This document shows, in pieces, positions 32,446-41,232 of a DNA stretch of 64,000 nt (position 1 is the stretch's first letter; each line of letters begins with the position of its first letter). The notes beneath the pieces are model-generated. The model was not told the DNA's origin, ran no database searches, and worked only from the letters and a program-made list of their open reading frames with translations. A program made the translations under genes and the position numbers. Source of the stretch: UBA2589 sp965223235 (GTDB taxonomy: Bacteria; Gemmatimonadota; Gemmatimonadetes; Longimicrobiales; Gaopeijiaceae); NCBI GenBank assembly GCA_965223235.1, contig CBDCVV010000004.1:1-64000 (forward strand). The letters are read 5' to 3'.

Positions 32446-33120
32446 ATGGCAGTCACCACCGAAAACACCTACTACGGCTTCGACCTATGCGTAGGTGGCT
32501 ATTTCGAGATGCCGACCGCCGACGCGCGGAAGCTCTTGCCGAGCCACCTGCAACCTCTCGAGGTACAGCACGAGCGGAGCATTTTGGCTATTACCGCGTT
32601 CCACTTCAGCGAGAGCATGGTGGGTGAGTACGACGAGGTCGTACTCGCGGTGGTCGTCCCCCCGATTGTGGAGCCCGGCAAGCCGCTGCCGAAAGCGGCT
32701 TTCTTCCCGTTCATGGTGGGTACATCTACTCCGGAGTCTCGGGAGCATGCGATCAACCGCTGGGCGTTGCCTCACTACATGAGCGACGTGCAGGTCGACT
32801 TCACGCGCGACAACGACCAAGTCACGGTGCAAGTCAGCGACAACGGGTCTGCCATTCTCGAGCTGATCGTGACCGAGCACGACCGGAAGCCGGCAGGCAA
32901 TAACTACACCTGCTTCACCGTTGACCCGGAAGAGAGGTACAAGGTCAACATCCTCATGGAGGCCGAGCACGCCGAACATGAGGAGGAGACCGGATCGCTG
33001 ACGCTCTTCGATCATCCGATGACCGCCGGTCTGACGATCGACGACATCAATACCTACCCGTTCCGTGAGGAGTGGTACGGGAAGGGCATGCAGACCTTCG
33101 ATCACATGGTCACCTTCTGA
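32446..33120 (+). CDS. Acetoacetate-decarboxylase-like fold protein
   Basis: A 224-residue soluble protein resembling the acetoacetate decarboxylase superfamily (GGYFEMPTADARKLLPSHLQPLEVQHERS at the start, then EYDEVVLAVVVPPI and HYMSDVQVDFTRDN). The catalytic Lys of true decarboxylases is not obvious, so it may be one of the related binding or hydrolase variants. No signal peptide. Its end overlaps the following lipid kinase gene (CTGA or longer, depending on start). Confidence 0.65.
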   Translation: MAVTTENTYYGFDLCVGGYFEMPTADARKLLPSHLQPLEVQHERSILAITAFHFSESMVGEYDEVVLAVVVPPIVEPGKPLPKAAFFPFMVGTSTPESREHAINRWALPHYMSDVQVDFTRDNDQVTVQVSDNGSAILELIVTEHDRKPAGNNYTCFTVDPEERYKVNILMEAEHAEHEEETGSLTLFDHPMTAGLTIDDINTYPFREEWYGKGMQTFDHMVTF

Positions 33121-34058
33121 GCGCTCGTCGCCATTTCGTCATTTTCAATCCGGCCTCGGGTCGAGGCCGGGGGGCGAAGCGGATCGCGGCGTACCGGGCT
33201 CTTCTAGACGAGGCGCTCGACCACGTTGAGTACGGGGCCACGACTCGCCCCGGAGAGGAACGCGAACTCGCTGAGCGGGCTGTACAGGAAGGGTATGATG
33301 TCGTCGTCGCCGTGGGCGGCGACGGTACCTGGAGCAACGTCGCGGATCGCCTCGTGGCGTCGGGTAGAGATGTCTTGTTCGGTCTTCTCCCGAGTGGGAC
33401 CGGGAACGATTTCGGGCGCAACTTCGGCTACGATCCCAAGAGTCCGGCAGCGGCGGTGCAGGTGATCGCGGACGGACACGTCCGGCCCATCGACGTCGGT
33501 CGTGTGGACACCTTGAGTGCGTCGGAGCACGACCCGCAGCGGTGGGAGTCGAGACACTTCCTCAACCTCGTCGGGTTCGGATTCGATGTGGCCGTCATCG
33601 ACGCAGCCAAGGAGGCTCGCTTCCTTCGGGGTGAGTTGCTTTACAAAGTCACCGCCCTCCAGCAGCTCAGTCGTTTTGGGGGCGTTCGAGCTCGGGTCGA
33701 GGGCCAATCCGGCGAGATCCGAGATCGTCGTCTTTTGATGCTCACCGTCTCCAATGGTCGGTACTTCGGAGGAGGGTTCCCGATCGCTCCTGGGGCAACC
33801 GTCGACGACGGCAAGCTCCACGCGTGTGTCATCGGTGACGCCAAGCCATTCCAGCGGTTCAAGCTCTTCAACCTGGCCGAGCGCGGAAAACACGTCTCCG
33901 CGCCAGAAGTCGAGATCCTAGACGATGGAGCGTTCCAACTGGACTTCGACGAGCCCCCTCGCTTCGAGATGGACGGCGACATGAGGGTATCTTCCGAGAC
34001 TCGCATCGAGGTGCGGAACCTGCCCGGCGCGCTGCATGTCCTCGCGCCCGCCGACTAG
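33072..34058 (+). CDS. Diacylglycerol/lipid kinase family protein
   Basis: YegS/DgkB-type lipid kinase, up to 328 residues. The nucleotide-binding motifs are NPASGRGRGAKR, VVAVGGDGTWSNVADRL and LLPSGTGNDFGRN, and the C-terminal beta-sandwich is present. Family homology starts at RRHFVIFNP (33129). The only ATG/GTG/TTG upstream is GTG 33072, which overlaps the preceding gene by 49 nt and has a poorly placed Shine-Dalgarno. A CTG at 33117, overlapping the preceding stop as CTGA, gives a more natural start. It would phosphorylate diacylglycerol or a related lipid, tying in with the lipid operon. Confidence 0.88.
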   Translation: MVREGHADLRSHGHLLSARRHFVIFNPASGRGRGAKRIAAYRALLDEALDHVEYGATTRPGEERELAERAVQEGYDVVVAVGGDGTWSNVADRLVASGRDVLFGLLPSGTGNDFGRNFGYDPKSPAAAVQVIADGHVRPIDVGRVDTLSASEHDPQRWESRHFLNLVGFGFDVAVIDAAKEARFLRGELLYKVTALQQLSRFGGVRARVEGQSGEIRDRRLLMLTVSNGRYFGGGFPIAPGATVDDGKLHACVIGDAKPFQRFKLFNLAERGKHVSAPEVEILDDGAFQLDFDEPPRFEMDGDMRVSSETRIEVRNLPGALHVLAPAD

Positions 34059-34097
34059 CCGGGCGCGCTCTAAAAAGTTCTTGGCGGACACGACCCC

Positions 34098-34113
34098 TGG
34101 CACGTACTTTGCC
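34098..34113 (+). promoter_or_regulatory. Candidate sigma-54 promoter (-24/-12)
   Basis: TGGCACG-TACT-TTGCC matches the consensus TGGCACG-N4-TTGCW in all but the last base; GG and GC are 12 nt apart, as required. It starts 61 nt before ATG 34159. A sigma-70-like pair (TTGGCG, TACTTT) overlaps it, so assignment needs testing. Confidence 0.5.
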
Positions 34114-34158
34114 CTACAAAGTCGCACACTCCGTGAAGACCCCCGGTTCGAGAACGAC

Positions 34159-34773
34159 ATGACGTCACCAGTTCGAAGGCTGCACGCTGATCAGCCGCCC
34201 GTGGCCTTGCACGATCGGGCCATGGACAATCTCCGGTACATTCGTGAGACGATGGAACGGTCGGCGTCCTTCACGCATGTGTCGGGGATGGGCGGGGTCC
34301 TCATGGGCTTTGTGGCCCTCGGGGCGGCGATGCTCGCGGCCGGGGCTTCATCGTCGACGGAGTGGCTCACGATCTGGCTCTTGGCCGCGAGCGTATCGCT
34401 GGGAACCGCAGTCGTGTTCATGGACCGGAAGTCTCGGGCAGAGGGGATGACGATACTCTCCGGGGCGGGCCGGAAGTTCGCGTGGGGCGTCACCCCTCCG
34501 CTGGTAGCAGGCGCCGTTCTCACTCTAGGGATCGTGCGGGCCGGCACATTAGACATGTTGCCCGGAATGTGGCTCCTCTTGTACGGCGCCGCGGTTGTTG
34601 TGGGAGGGTCACACTCCGTGCGGCCGATCCCGATCATGGGGGCGGCATTCATGGCCGCGGGAACCGGAGCGCTACTTACCCCGGCGAGTTGGGGCAACGT
34701 GTGGATGGCGGTCGCGTTCGGCGGGCTACACATCGTATTTGGCAGTGTGATTTGGAGGAAGCATGGCGGGTAG
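34159..34773 (+). CDS. Polytopic membrane protein of unknown function
   Basis: A 204-residue protein with a soluble N-terminal ~35 residues (VALHDRAMDNLRYIRETMERS) and about five or six transmembrane helices (GGVLMGFVALGAAMLAAG, WLTIWLLAASVSLGTAVVF, MWLLLYGAAVVVGGSH). The start at 34159 is chosen because the longer frame from 34036 covers the predicted promoter. Its 3' end overlaps the regulator gene at 34763 by 11 nt. No family name recognised. Confidence 0.65.
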   Translation: MTSPVRRLHADQPPVALHDRAMDNLRYIRETMERSASFTHVSGMGGVLMGFVALGAAMLAAGASSSTEWLTIWLLAASVSLGTAVVFMDRKSRAEGMTILSGAGRKFAWGVTPPLVAGAVLTLGIVRAGTLDMLPGMWLLLYGAAVVVGGSHSVRPIPIMGAAFMAAGTGALLTPASWGNVWMAVAFGGLHIVFGSVIWRKHGG

Positions 34774-35167
34774 TCGGGGAGCACTGAAAAGGAGCGACGC
34801 CGGGGGCGGCAAGAAGGCTCGCCTCGACGCGGTCGCTACTCAGCCGGAGGCAGACACTCTCGAGCTAGACCGCTTGATTCACGAGCGGGTCCGGCTGGGC
34901 ATCGTCAGCTCATTGGCCGTCAACGGATCGCTCACCTTCACCGATTTGCGCGACCTCTTGGGCATCACGGACGGGAATCTGAGCGCGCACGCTCGGCGCC
35001 TCGAGGAGGCAGGGTACGTGGCGTGCAAGAAGTCGTACGAGGGACGAACCCCGAAGACCGAGTACAAGCTGACCAAGAAGGGCAAGCGAGAGCTGAGTGC
35101 GTACCTGAATCACATGGAAGCGATTATCCAGGCCACCCGCTCCCAAGAGGGAGGGTCCTCGCGATGA
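34763..35167 (+). CDS. Winged-helix transcriptional regulator
   Basis: A 134-residue regulator. The winged-helix domain (~37-120) reads LIHERVRLGIVSSLAVNGSL, FTDLRDLLGITDGNLSAHARRLEEAGYV and wing YEGRTPKTEYKLTKKGKREL, the HTH_27-type family often found with an adjacent membrane protein. It is coupled on both sides: 11-nt overlap with the membrane protein and ATGA overlap with uppS. It probably controls the operon or the membrane protein. Confidence 0.85.
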   Translation: MAGSRGALKRSDAGGGKKARLDAVATQPEADTLELDRLIHERVRLGIVSSLAVNGSLTFTDLRDLLGITDGNLSAHARRLEEAGYVACKKSYEGRTPKTEYKLTKKGKRELSAYLNHMEAIIQATRSQEGGSSR

Positions 35168-35874
35168 TGGGTCCGGATGAGATCCACGTGGCCATCATCA
35201 TGGACGGCAACGGTCGGTGGGCTACGGCCAGAGGACGGCCCCGCGAGTTCGGACACCGGCGTGGCGCGGAGTCGGTGCGGAAGATCGTCGAAGCGGCTCC
35301 CGACCTCGGGGTTCACACCCTGACGCTCTACGCCTTCTCGTCTGACAACTGGAAGCGACCCGCGAGCGAAGTCAGCATCTTGATGCGTCTCTTCGCCCGT
35401 TACCTCCGCTCCGAGATTGCCGAACTCAAGGAGAACGGGGTTCGCTTGCACGTCGTAGGCCGACGCGATCGGCTCGCCCCTGGCCTCGTGAAAGAGATCG
35501 AGCGGGCGGAACGTGCAACCGCGGATGGTGATGGCCTCCGACTGCGACTCGCAGTCGACTACTCGAGCAGGGATATGCTGATCGAGGCGGTGCGGAGCGC
35601 GGCCACATCCACAGATCTCGGTCGACTCGACATGGCCGAGCTATTGGGCTCGGCGATGAACGGGGGAGGACCCGCTACCGATGTGGACCTACTGATCCGC
35701 ACTGGGGGAGAGCAGCGACTGAGTGACTTCCTGCTATGGGAGTGTGCCTACGCGGAGCTGCTATTCACACCAGTGATGTGGCCCGACTACGAAGCGACCC
35801 ACCTGGCGGCGGCCCTCCACGACTTTCGGTCTCGCGACAGACGGTTCGGCCGGGTCGCGGCCGCTGCGTCTTAG
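35164..35874 (+). CDS. uppS: Isoprenyl transferase (undecaprenyl diphosphate synthase family)
   Basis: A 236-residue cis-prenyltransferase that makes the polyprenyl diphosphate carrier for cell-wall synthesis. Motifs: VAIIMDGNGRWATARG (diphosphate-binding Asp), YAFSSDNWKRP, and the C-terminal DLLIRTGGEQRLSDFLLWE plus CAYAELLFTP. Start at ATG 35164 overlaps the regulator stop as ATGA. Length is slightly short at the N-terminus but complete in motifs. Confidence 0.95.
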   Translation: MMGPDEIHVAIIMDGNGRWATARGRPREFGHRRGAESVRKIVEAAPDLGVHTLTLYAFSSDNWKRPASEVSILMRLFARYLRSEIAELKENGVRLHVVGRRDRLAPGLVKEIERAERATADGDGLRLRLAVDYSSRDMLIEAVRSAATSTDLGRLDMAELLGSAMNGGGPATDVDLLIRTGGEQRLSDFLLWECAYAELLFTPVMWPDYEATHLAAALHDFRSRDRRFGRVAAAAS

Positions 35875-35879
35875 TCTCC

Positions 35880-36938
35880 TTACCCCAACCCGGGCCGCGC
35901 TTCCAAGTCTAGAAGCCGTCGCTTCCGCCACAGACCCCCCCCGTATCCCGTGAGCTTTCCATCGCTACCTACGACCCGATGACACGGCACGACGATCGAG
36001 ATCGCGTTCACGCCGTTCGCCGTGCCCACGGCTCGGACGGCGGCTTCCCGACCCACATCCGCCGCGATGTCGCGGTACGATCGGGTCTCTCCGTACGGAA
36101 TCGTCAGCAAGGCGTCCCAGACAGCTCTCTGGAAGTCGGTACCGGGTCGACGCAACGGTAGGGAGAATCGCTTCCGCGACCCGGCGAAGTACTCCCCAAT
36201 CTGATCCGCGGCCTTCTGGGTCCAGGCATTTGGTCCAGGGACAAAAGCGACTCCCAAGCCTTTGCGAATGCGTCGTACCTGGGTCGGGAGCGCGCGACGA
36301 TCTACAAACTCGAGGAGGCACAGGGCGTTGTCGGTACAACCGACGAGCATCGGCCCCAGCGGGGTCAGAATGCGATCCACATGAGCTACCTCGCAGCTCT
36401 CCAGCGCCGTGGGTGGGTCACCGAAGTAGCGTCGAAACGCCTCTTGGAAGCCGGAAAGAGATTCGTACCCGGTCTCGAACGCGGCCTTACTCACCCTCTC
36501 GCCTGTCCGGACTCGTCCTAGAGCGGCACCAAGCCGGCGGGCCCGGCTGTACGCCTGGAAGGTCATCCCGTGGTGTTTCTTGAACCACCGTCTCACACGC
36601 TCCGGACTCATCCCAAGGGCGCGAACCTCACGATCGGTCCACCGGCGCGCGGGGTCCGTTTCGAGCTCCTTCAGGAGGGGTCGGAGCCAGTCGGGCGAAG
36701 CGCCACCGGCCTCCAAGGGACGACAGCGGAGACAGGGTCGGAAGCCTTCCAACAGGGCCTCACGGGGCGATCCATAGAAGGAGATGTTCTTTCTTAGAGG
36801 GCGTCGCGCGGGACAGGAGGGCCTGCAAAAGATGCCCGTAGTCTGGACGGCCGTGACGAAGACATCGTCAAACGAGGAGTCACGACGGAGGAACGCATCC
36901 ATCATGACCGATTCGGGGGGCATTGGTGGCGTAATCAT
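35880..36938 (-). CDS. ada: Ada-type DNA alkylation repair protein
   Basis: About 352 residues combining three modules: the N-terminal zinc/methyl-phosphotriester acceptor domain with four Cys (GIFCRPSCPARRPLR and GFRPCLRCRP); an AraC-type helix-turn-helix (~110-190, ALGMSPERVRRWFKKHHGMTF); and a C-terminal O6-methylguanine methyltransferase with active site VVPCHRVVG. Ada removes methyl groups from DNA and, when methylated, activates transcription. ATG 36938 is chosen because the longer frame to 37079 runs into the opposite promoter region. It diverges from the LuxR-type regulator at 37128. Confidence 0.9.
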   Translation of the reverse strand: MITPPMPPESVMMDAFLRRDSSFDDVFVTAVQTTGIFCRPSCPARRPLRKNISFYGSPREALLEGFRPCLRCRPLEAGGASPDWLRPLLKELETDPARRWTDREVRALGMSPERVRRWFKKHHGMTFQAYSRARRLGAALGRVRTGERVSKAAFETGYESLSGFQEAFRRYFGDPPTALESCEVAHVDRILTPLGPMLVGCTDNALCLLEFVDRRALPTQVRRIRKGLGVAFVPGPNAWTQKAADQIGEYFAGSRKRFSLPLRRPGTDFQRAVWDALLTIPYGETRSYRDIAADVGREAAVRAVGTANGVNAISIVVPCHRVVGSDGKLTGYGGGLWRKRRLLDLEARPGLG

Positions 36939-37029
36939 GCCAAAATGTGGATCGCGACTCGCTACTGCTCTACCGAAAAATGGACGCCGAAGTGATCTAC
37001 GGCACCGGTCACAGGGTACGTACGTGATT

Positions 37030-37105
37030 TGACGTAGATCATACATGGTTCGGTATGACGTAGAATGGAGCGGCAACAAAGGTCGAGATGGCTCGCCCTA
37101 CGTCA
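37030..37105. repeat. Three TGACGTAG motifs (two direct, one inverted)
   Basis: TGACGTAGA occurs at 37030-37038 and 37056-37064, 26 nt apart, and CTACGTCA (its complement) at 37098-37105. The cluster lies in the 189-nt divergent region between ada and the LuxR-type gene. Activator or repressor binding sites are inferred from repetition. Confidence 0.45.
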
Positions 37106-37127
37106 CAACTCCTTCCTCCGAACCAAA

Positions 37128-40100
37128 ATGAGTGCACCAGGCCCCCGACACTCACTTCTCGTAGATCCGCTTCCACTCGTAGGCCGCACCCGCGAACTAG
37201 CGGAGTTGGAAAACCTCCTAGAGCCAGAACAGAGCGCGAACGTAGTCTTCTTGCGCGGCGAGGGTGGCGTCGGAAAGAGCCGGTTGGCCGCCGAGCTGGC
37301 GGAGCGTGCCGAGCGCCGAAGCTGGGACATCGTCCGCGGGCGCGCCTATCCGGTCGAGCAAGGGGTCCCGTACGCGGTTTTCTCAGACGCCTGGCTCCCA
37401 CGCCTCAAATCGATGGATCCGTCTCGTCTCGCAGTCTTGAGCCGGGGCGGCGAAGCCGAGTTGCAGTACCTCTTTCCAGCGCTCGGAGACCACCCACCCG
37501 GTGTGCGCGATGCGTACGCGGCAGAACCGGATGAGCTACTCACACGTCTGATGTGGACGTTCGCCGAATTCACGAAGCGTCTTGCGAGCCGGCAACCCCT
37601 CCTCTGCATTCTTGAGGACCTCCAGTGGGCCGACGAGTCGTCCCTCCGCCTACTTCACTTTCTGGCTCGGAATGTGGTCGGGGAGCCGATCGTGCTCCTT
37701 TGCACATACAACGACCAGGAGCGCGACCAGAGCCGCGCCCTAATCGACACCGAGAGATCCCTCGAGAGTATCGGGGCCGGATCGGTGATGCAGCTCAGCC
37801 CGCTCAGCCAGGGGCAGGTGCAAGAGCTCGTGTCCCGAGCGTTCGCCACGGACCCCGCCGTCGTACGCGATTTCGGGACCCTTCTTTACGGCTGGACGCG
37901 CGGGAACGCCTTCTTCGCCGAGGAGATCCTCAAGGCTCTCGTCGCCTCAGGGCGACTCAGCAACCAGGACGGGACGTGGATCGGGTGGGACGCTCGCGAC
38001 TACGACCTTCCGGGCTCGATCCGAGATGCGATCATGTCCCGTGTCGGGGGTCTTTCGGAAGCCGCCCGAGTCGTAGTCGAACTCGCCGCCGTAGTTGGGA
38101 GTCGGGCGCCGCACTCACTGCTGGAGTCGGTCTCGGGACTCTCAGAGCCTGAGGTGCTTGCCGGTCTGGAGGCGTTGTGCGGAGCCGGAATTCTGGAAGA
38201 GCATGACGAGCCGGATGAGGTTGTGTACGACTTTCGGCATCCCCTGGTGCGACAAACCCTCTACGCGGAGCTGAGTCGACAACGGCTTCGGATCCTCCAC
38301 CGGAGCATTGGCGAGGCGATGGAGTCTCGCGGAGCCCGGAGCGTCGCCGCAAATCCCGACGAACTTGCGTTCCATTTCGCTCGTAGCGACGGAGCTGGCC
38401 TACAAGCCAAGGCGGCACGGTACTTAGCGGCCGCCGGAAAGAACGCGCTCGACCGGAGGGCCGATGGAGAGGCCATTTCGTACTTCGAGACGGCGATGCA
38501 ACGACTGAGTGAGGCACCGGAAGAGGACCGCGCGCGTCAGCTCACTGCGATCCGACCTGACCTCGCCAGGGCGAAGACTCATGTAGGAGCATTCGACGAG
38601 GCCGTAGAGATCTGGCACGCCGTGCTCTCGGAAACTTCCGAAGACAACCCCGCCTACCCGCGGGTGTGTAGGGTCTTGGGCCTCAACTACCTATGGCAAG
38701 GAAAGCACTCAGAGGCGACCCGCTACTTCGACCAGGGGCTGGACTCCGCTTCTGCCACGCAGGACGCCGGAGCCCGGGTTCGTCTACTCGTGGCAAAAGC
38801 TCACGGATATCATGAGGTGGGCCGCGGAATCGACGCACTGAAAGTCTTGCAGACCGCATTGCCAGAGGCAGAGCAGATCGGAGATGCGCACCTCCTCGCC
38901 CGTGTCCATCGAGCGCTTGCCCTCTTGCACGTGTGGATCGGGCCCCCCGCGGCAGCAACAGAGCACGCCGAGCAAGCGATCAAGCTCGCCGATGAGGTCG
39001 GGGACTTGTCGATCGCCTTTTGGGCGCGTTGGGGGCTGGCGGTCCTGTCGGGCATGCGAGGCGACACCGCCCGCATGGAGGCCGCTATCGATGAGATCAA
39101 CGCAATCGCCGACGACGCCCACGCACCGATTCTCCGGTTGTGGACCGCGGACATGTCTGTCGAGCTCACCTTCGCACAGGGGGATTGGGACGCAGGGTTG
39201 GCCCGGGCCGAACAGGCGATCTCGCTTGCGCGTTCGCTCGGCCAAAGAACGCTCCTCCCGCGCCTCCTAGTCTGGACCTCTCAGTTCCACGTCGGGCGGG
39301 CGGATCTAGAGCGAGCTGAGGAACTCGTACAGGAGGCTGTCGCGATCTCCGGGCTGAATGACGAGAGCGGCCCCGTGAACGTCCACCAAGTCGTTCCCAC
39401 ATACATCGGACTAGCCCACTACCTGGTGCACCTGGGTGACTACGACGACGCAATCGAAGCCGCTGAGAAAGGGCTCCGCATTGCCGAGGGCACTGGGTAC
39501 ACCCTGTGGGCGATGCACCAGCTGCTTCCCGTACTCGCCGAGGCTTGTCTCTGGGCCGGCCATATCGACAAGGCCGAAGAGGTCGGTCAACGAATGCGGG
39601 CCCACGCGGATCGTATCGATCATCGGCTCGGAAGAGCTTGGGCAGATGCCACCGACGCCCTCGTGCGGTGGAAGAGAGGGGACACACCTGGGGCAATCGA
39701 TGGTATGCGGGCAGCTGCCGACGAACTCGATTCCATCCCGATGATGTGGTCTGCTACCCGGCTGCGGCGTCAGCTCGCAGGACGGCTTGCCGAGGTGGGG
39801 CGTCGGGAAGAGGCCCTGGCAGAACTCGGGGTCGTGCACTCCGCCTGTGTGTCGGTCCGAGCAGGTCTGGAGCTCGAGAAGACGCGCGCCATGTACCGGG
39901 AGCTGGGCGTGCGTCCGCCGTCGGTCGGAGGGGACGGGGGCCCTCTTGGACTGACCCCGGCCGAAGCGCGTGTGGCCGTGTTCGTGGCGGATGGGAAGAG
40001 CAACAAGGCGATTGCGGCTGAGCTGCGATGCGCAACCCGCACCGTCTCGACGCACCTTTCCAACATCTATGCCAAACTCGAGATCGGTGGGCCGGGAGCC

Positions 40101-40148
40101 CGGATGCGTCTCGGGAACCTCGCTCGCGATGCCGGCATGCTCGACTAA
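37128..40148 (+). CDS. LAL-type LuxR-family transcriptional activator
   Basis: About 1006 residues: N-terminal AAA_16 ATPase (~10-260: VGRTRELAELENLL, Walker A GEGGVGKSRLAAEL, Walker B LLCILEDLQWAD), a long TPR-like helical region (~400-920), and a C-terminal LuxR helix-turn-helix (GLTPAEARVAVFVADGKSNK, RTVSTHLSNIYAKLE). Such large ATP-binding regulators respond to ligand or protein partners and activate target operons. Start at 37128 puts the P-loop region at the normal distance; the frame is open to 37065. Three TGACGTAG motifs precede it. Confidence 0.88.
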   Translation: MSAPGPRHSLLVDPLPLVGRTRELAELENLLEPEQSANVVFLRGEGGVGKSRLAAELAERAERRSWDIVRGRAYPVEQGVPYAVFSDAWLPRLKSMDPSRLAVLSRGGEAELQYLFPALGDHPPGVRDAYAAEPDELLTRLMWTFAEFTKRLASRQPLLCILEDLQWADESSLRLLHFLARNVVGEPIVLLCTYNDQERDQSRALIDTERSLESIGAGSVMQLSPLSQGQVQELVSRAFATDPAVVRDFGTLLYGWTRGNAFFAEEILKALVASGRLSNQDGTWIGWDARDYDLPGSIRDAIMSRVGGLSEAARVVVELAAVVGSRAPHSLLESVSGLSEPEVLAGLEALCGAGILEEHDEPDEVVYDFRHPLVRQTLYAELSRQRLRILHRSIGEAMESRGARSVAANPDELAFHFARSDGAGLQAKAARYLAAAGKNALDRRADGEAISYFETAMQRLSEAPEEDRARQLTAIRPDLARAKTHVGAFDEAVEIWHAVLSETSEDNPAYPRVCRVLGLNYLWQGKHSEATRYFDQGLDSASATQDAGARVRLLVAKAHGYHEVGRGIDALKVLQTALPEAEQIGDAHLLARVHRALALLHVWIGPPAAATEHAEQAIKLADEVGDLSIAFWARWGLAVLSGMRGDTARMEAAIDEINAIADDAHAPILRLWTADMSVELTFAQGDWDAGLARAEQAISLARSLGQRTLLPRLLVWTSQFHVGRADLERAEELVQEAVAISGLNDESGPVNVHQVVPTYIGLAHYLVHLGDYDDAIEAAEKGLRIAEGTGYTLWAMHQLLPVLAEACLWAGHIDKAEEVGQRMRAHADRIDHRLGRAWADATDALVRWKRGDTPGAIDGMRAAADELDSIPMMWSATRLRRQLAGRLAEVGRREEALAELGVVHSACVSVRAGLELEKTRAMYRELGVRPPSVGGDGGPLGLTPAEARVAVFVADGKSNKAIAAELRCATRTVSTHLSNIYAKLEIGGPGARMRLGNLARDAGMLD

Positions 40149-40199
40149 GGGGGATTTCTGCGGCTCCGTCCTCGGCTGCGAGCACCTATCTTCCTTCCC

Positions 40200-40655
40200 A
40201 TGGCAAGTAGCGAATGGTGCGATCCTGCTGACGGGATCCCGGTTTCTACCACAGGCATAGACGTGCGGACGGCCGAGCTCGACTCATTCGGGCACGTGAA
40301 TCACGCCGTGTACCTGAACTACTTCGAGCACGCGCGCTTCATCGCACTCAAGGAGGCAGGCTTCCCCTGGGCGACGCTCGAGGAGAACGGGTGGGCGATC
40401 TTCGTGGTGCGCATCGAAGTCGACTACGTCGCCGAGGCGAAGCGTGAGGAGAAGCTCCAGGTGCGCACCTGGGTCGACTCGTTCCGTCGCACGAGCATGG
40501 TGCTTCATCAAGAGCTCGTGCGAGACGATGGCACAGCTCAACAGGTAGCCAAGGCCCGCGTCACCGCAGTCTTCATCGGGGCCGGCCGCAAGCCGATGCG
40601 AGTCCCCGAGGTCGTACGAACAGGCCTCACACAACCGCGTACTTCGATTCCGTGA
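40200..40655 (+). CDS. Acyl-CoA thioesterase (4HBT hot-dog family)
   Basis: A 151-residue hot-dog fold protein with the YbgC/4HBT signature: TAELDSFGHVNHAVYLNYFEHAR, in which Asp and the following HVN are the active-site region, and IEVDYVAEAKREEKLQVRTW. It would hydrolyse acyl-CoA thioesters, though the chain length is unknown. Its stop overlaps the GTG start of pyrE as GTGA, so the two are co-translated. Confidence 0.88.
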   Translation: MASSEWCDPADGIPVSTTGIDVRTAELDSFGHVNHAVYLNYFEHARFIALKEAGFPWATLEENGWAIFVVRIEVDYVAEAKREEKLQVRTWVDSFRRTSMVLHQELVRDDGTAQQVAKARVTAVFIGAGRKPMRVPEVVRTGLTQPRTSIP

Positions 40656-41227
40656 GTGAAACGATGACAGAACGTGAGCAGTTGAGAGATCTACTCGTCG
40701 AGCGCTCGATCCGCCTCGGTGACTTTACGTTGGCGAGTGGCGCTTCCTCGGCGTACTACATCGACGCACGACCATCGACGATGTGCGCGGAAGGGCAGCG
40801 GCTCGTCGGTCGTTTGGCGTACGAGGCGATCCGAGAGAGTGGACTCACGCCTACCCACGTAGGCGGCATGACGCTCGGAGCCGATCCGGTGTCGTACGCG
40901 ATCGCTCACGCGAGTGCGCTAGCCGGGGACCCGATTGACGCCTTCACGGTTCGAAAGCAAGCCAAAGACCACGGTACCGGACAACGGATCGAGGGAGGTC
41001 TTCCCGAAGATGCTTCCGTGATCATGATCGAAGACACAATGACCACTGGGCGAAGCACCCTGGACGCACTCGAGGCCGTGCGTGAGCACGGCCCCGAGGT
41101 AATCGGCGTCCTGACTGTCGTGAGTCGCTCAGATGCTCCCAAAGCACTCTACGACGAGTTAGGTCTTCCTTTCGTCTTTCTGTTCACAGGTGACGAACTG
41201 CTCGAGGCAGCACGCCGCGCTGTGTAG
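40652..41227 (+). CDS. pyrE: Orotate phosphoribosyltransferase
   Basis: A 191-residue enzyme joining orotate and PRPP to give orotidine 5'-phosphate in pyrimidine synthesis. The PRPP-binding motif VIMIEDTMTTGRSTLDAL and the substrate region FTLASGASSAYYIDARPSTM are clear. GTG 40652 overlaps the preceding stop; ATG 40664 is an alternative. Note TVRKQAKDHGTGQRIEG, the flexible catalytic loop with conserved Lys. Typical family length. Confidence 0.94.
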   Translation: MSETMTEREQLRDLLVERSIRLGDFTLASGASSAYYIDARPSTMCAEGQRLVGRLAYEAIRESGLTPTHVGGMTLGADPVSYAIAHASALAGDPIDAFTVRKQAKDHGTGQRIEGGLPEDASVIMIEDTMTTGRSTLDALEAVREHGPEVIGVLTVVSRSDAPKALYDELGLPFVFLFTGDELLEAARRAV

Positions 41228-41232
41228 GCGAC

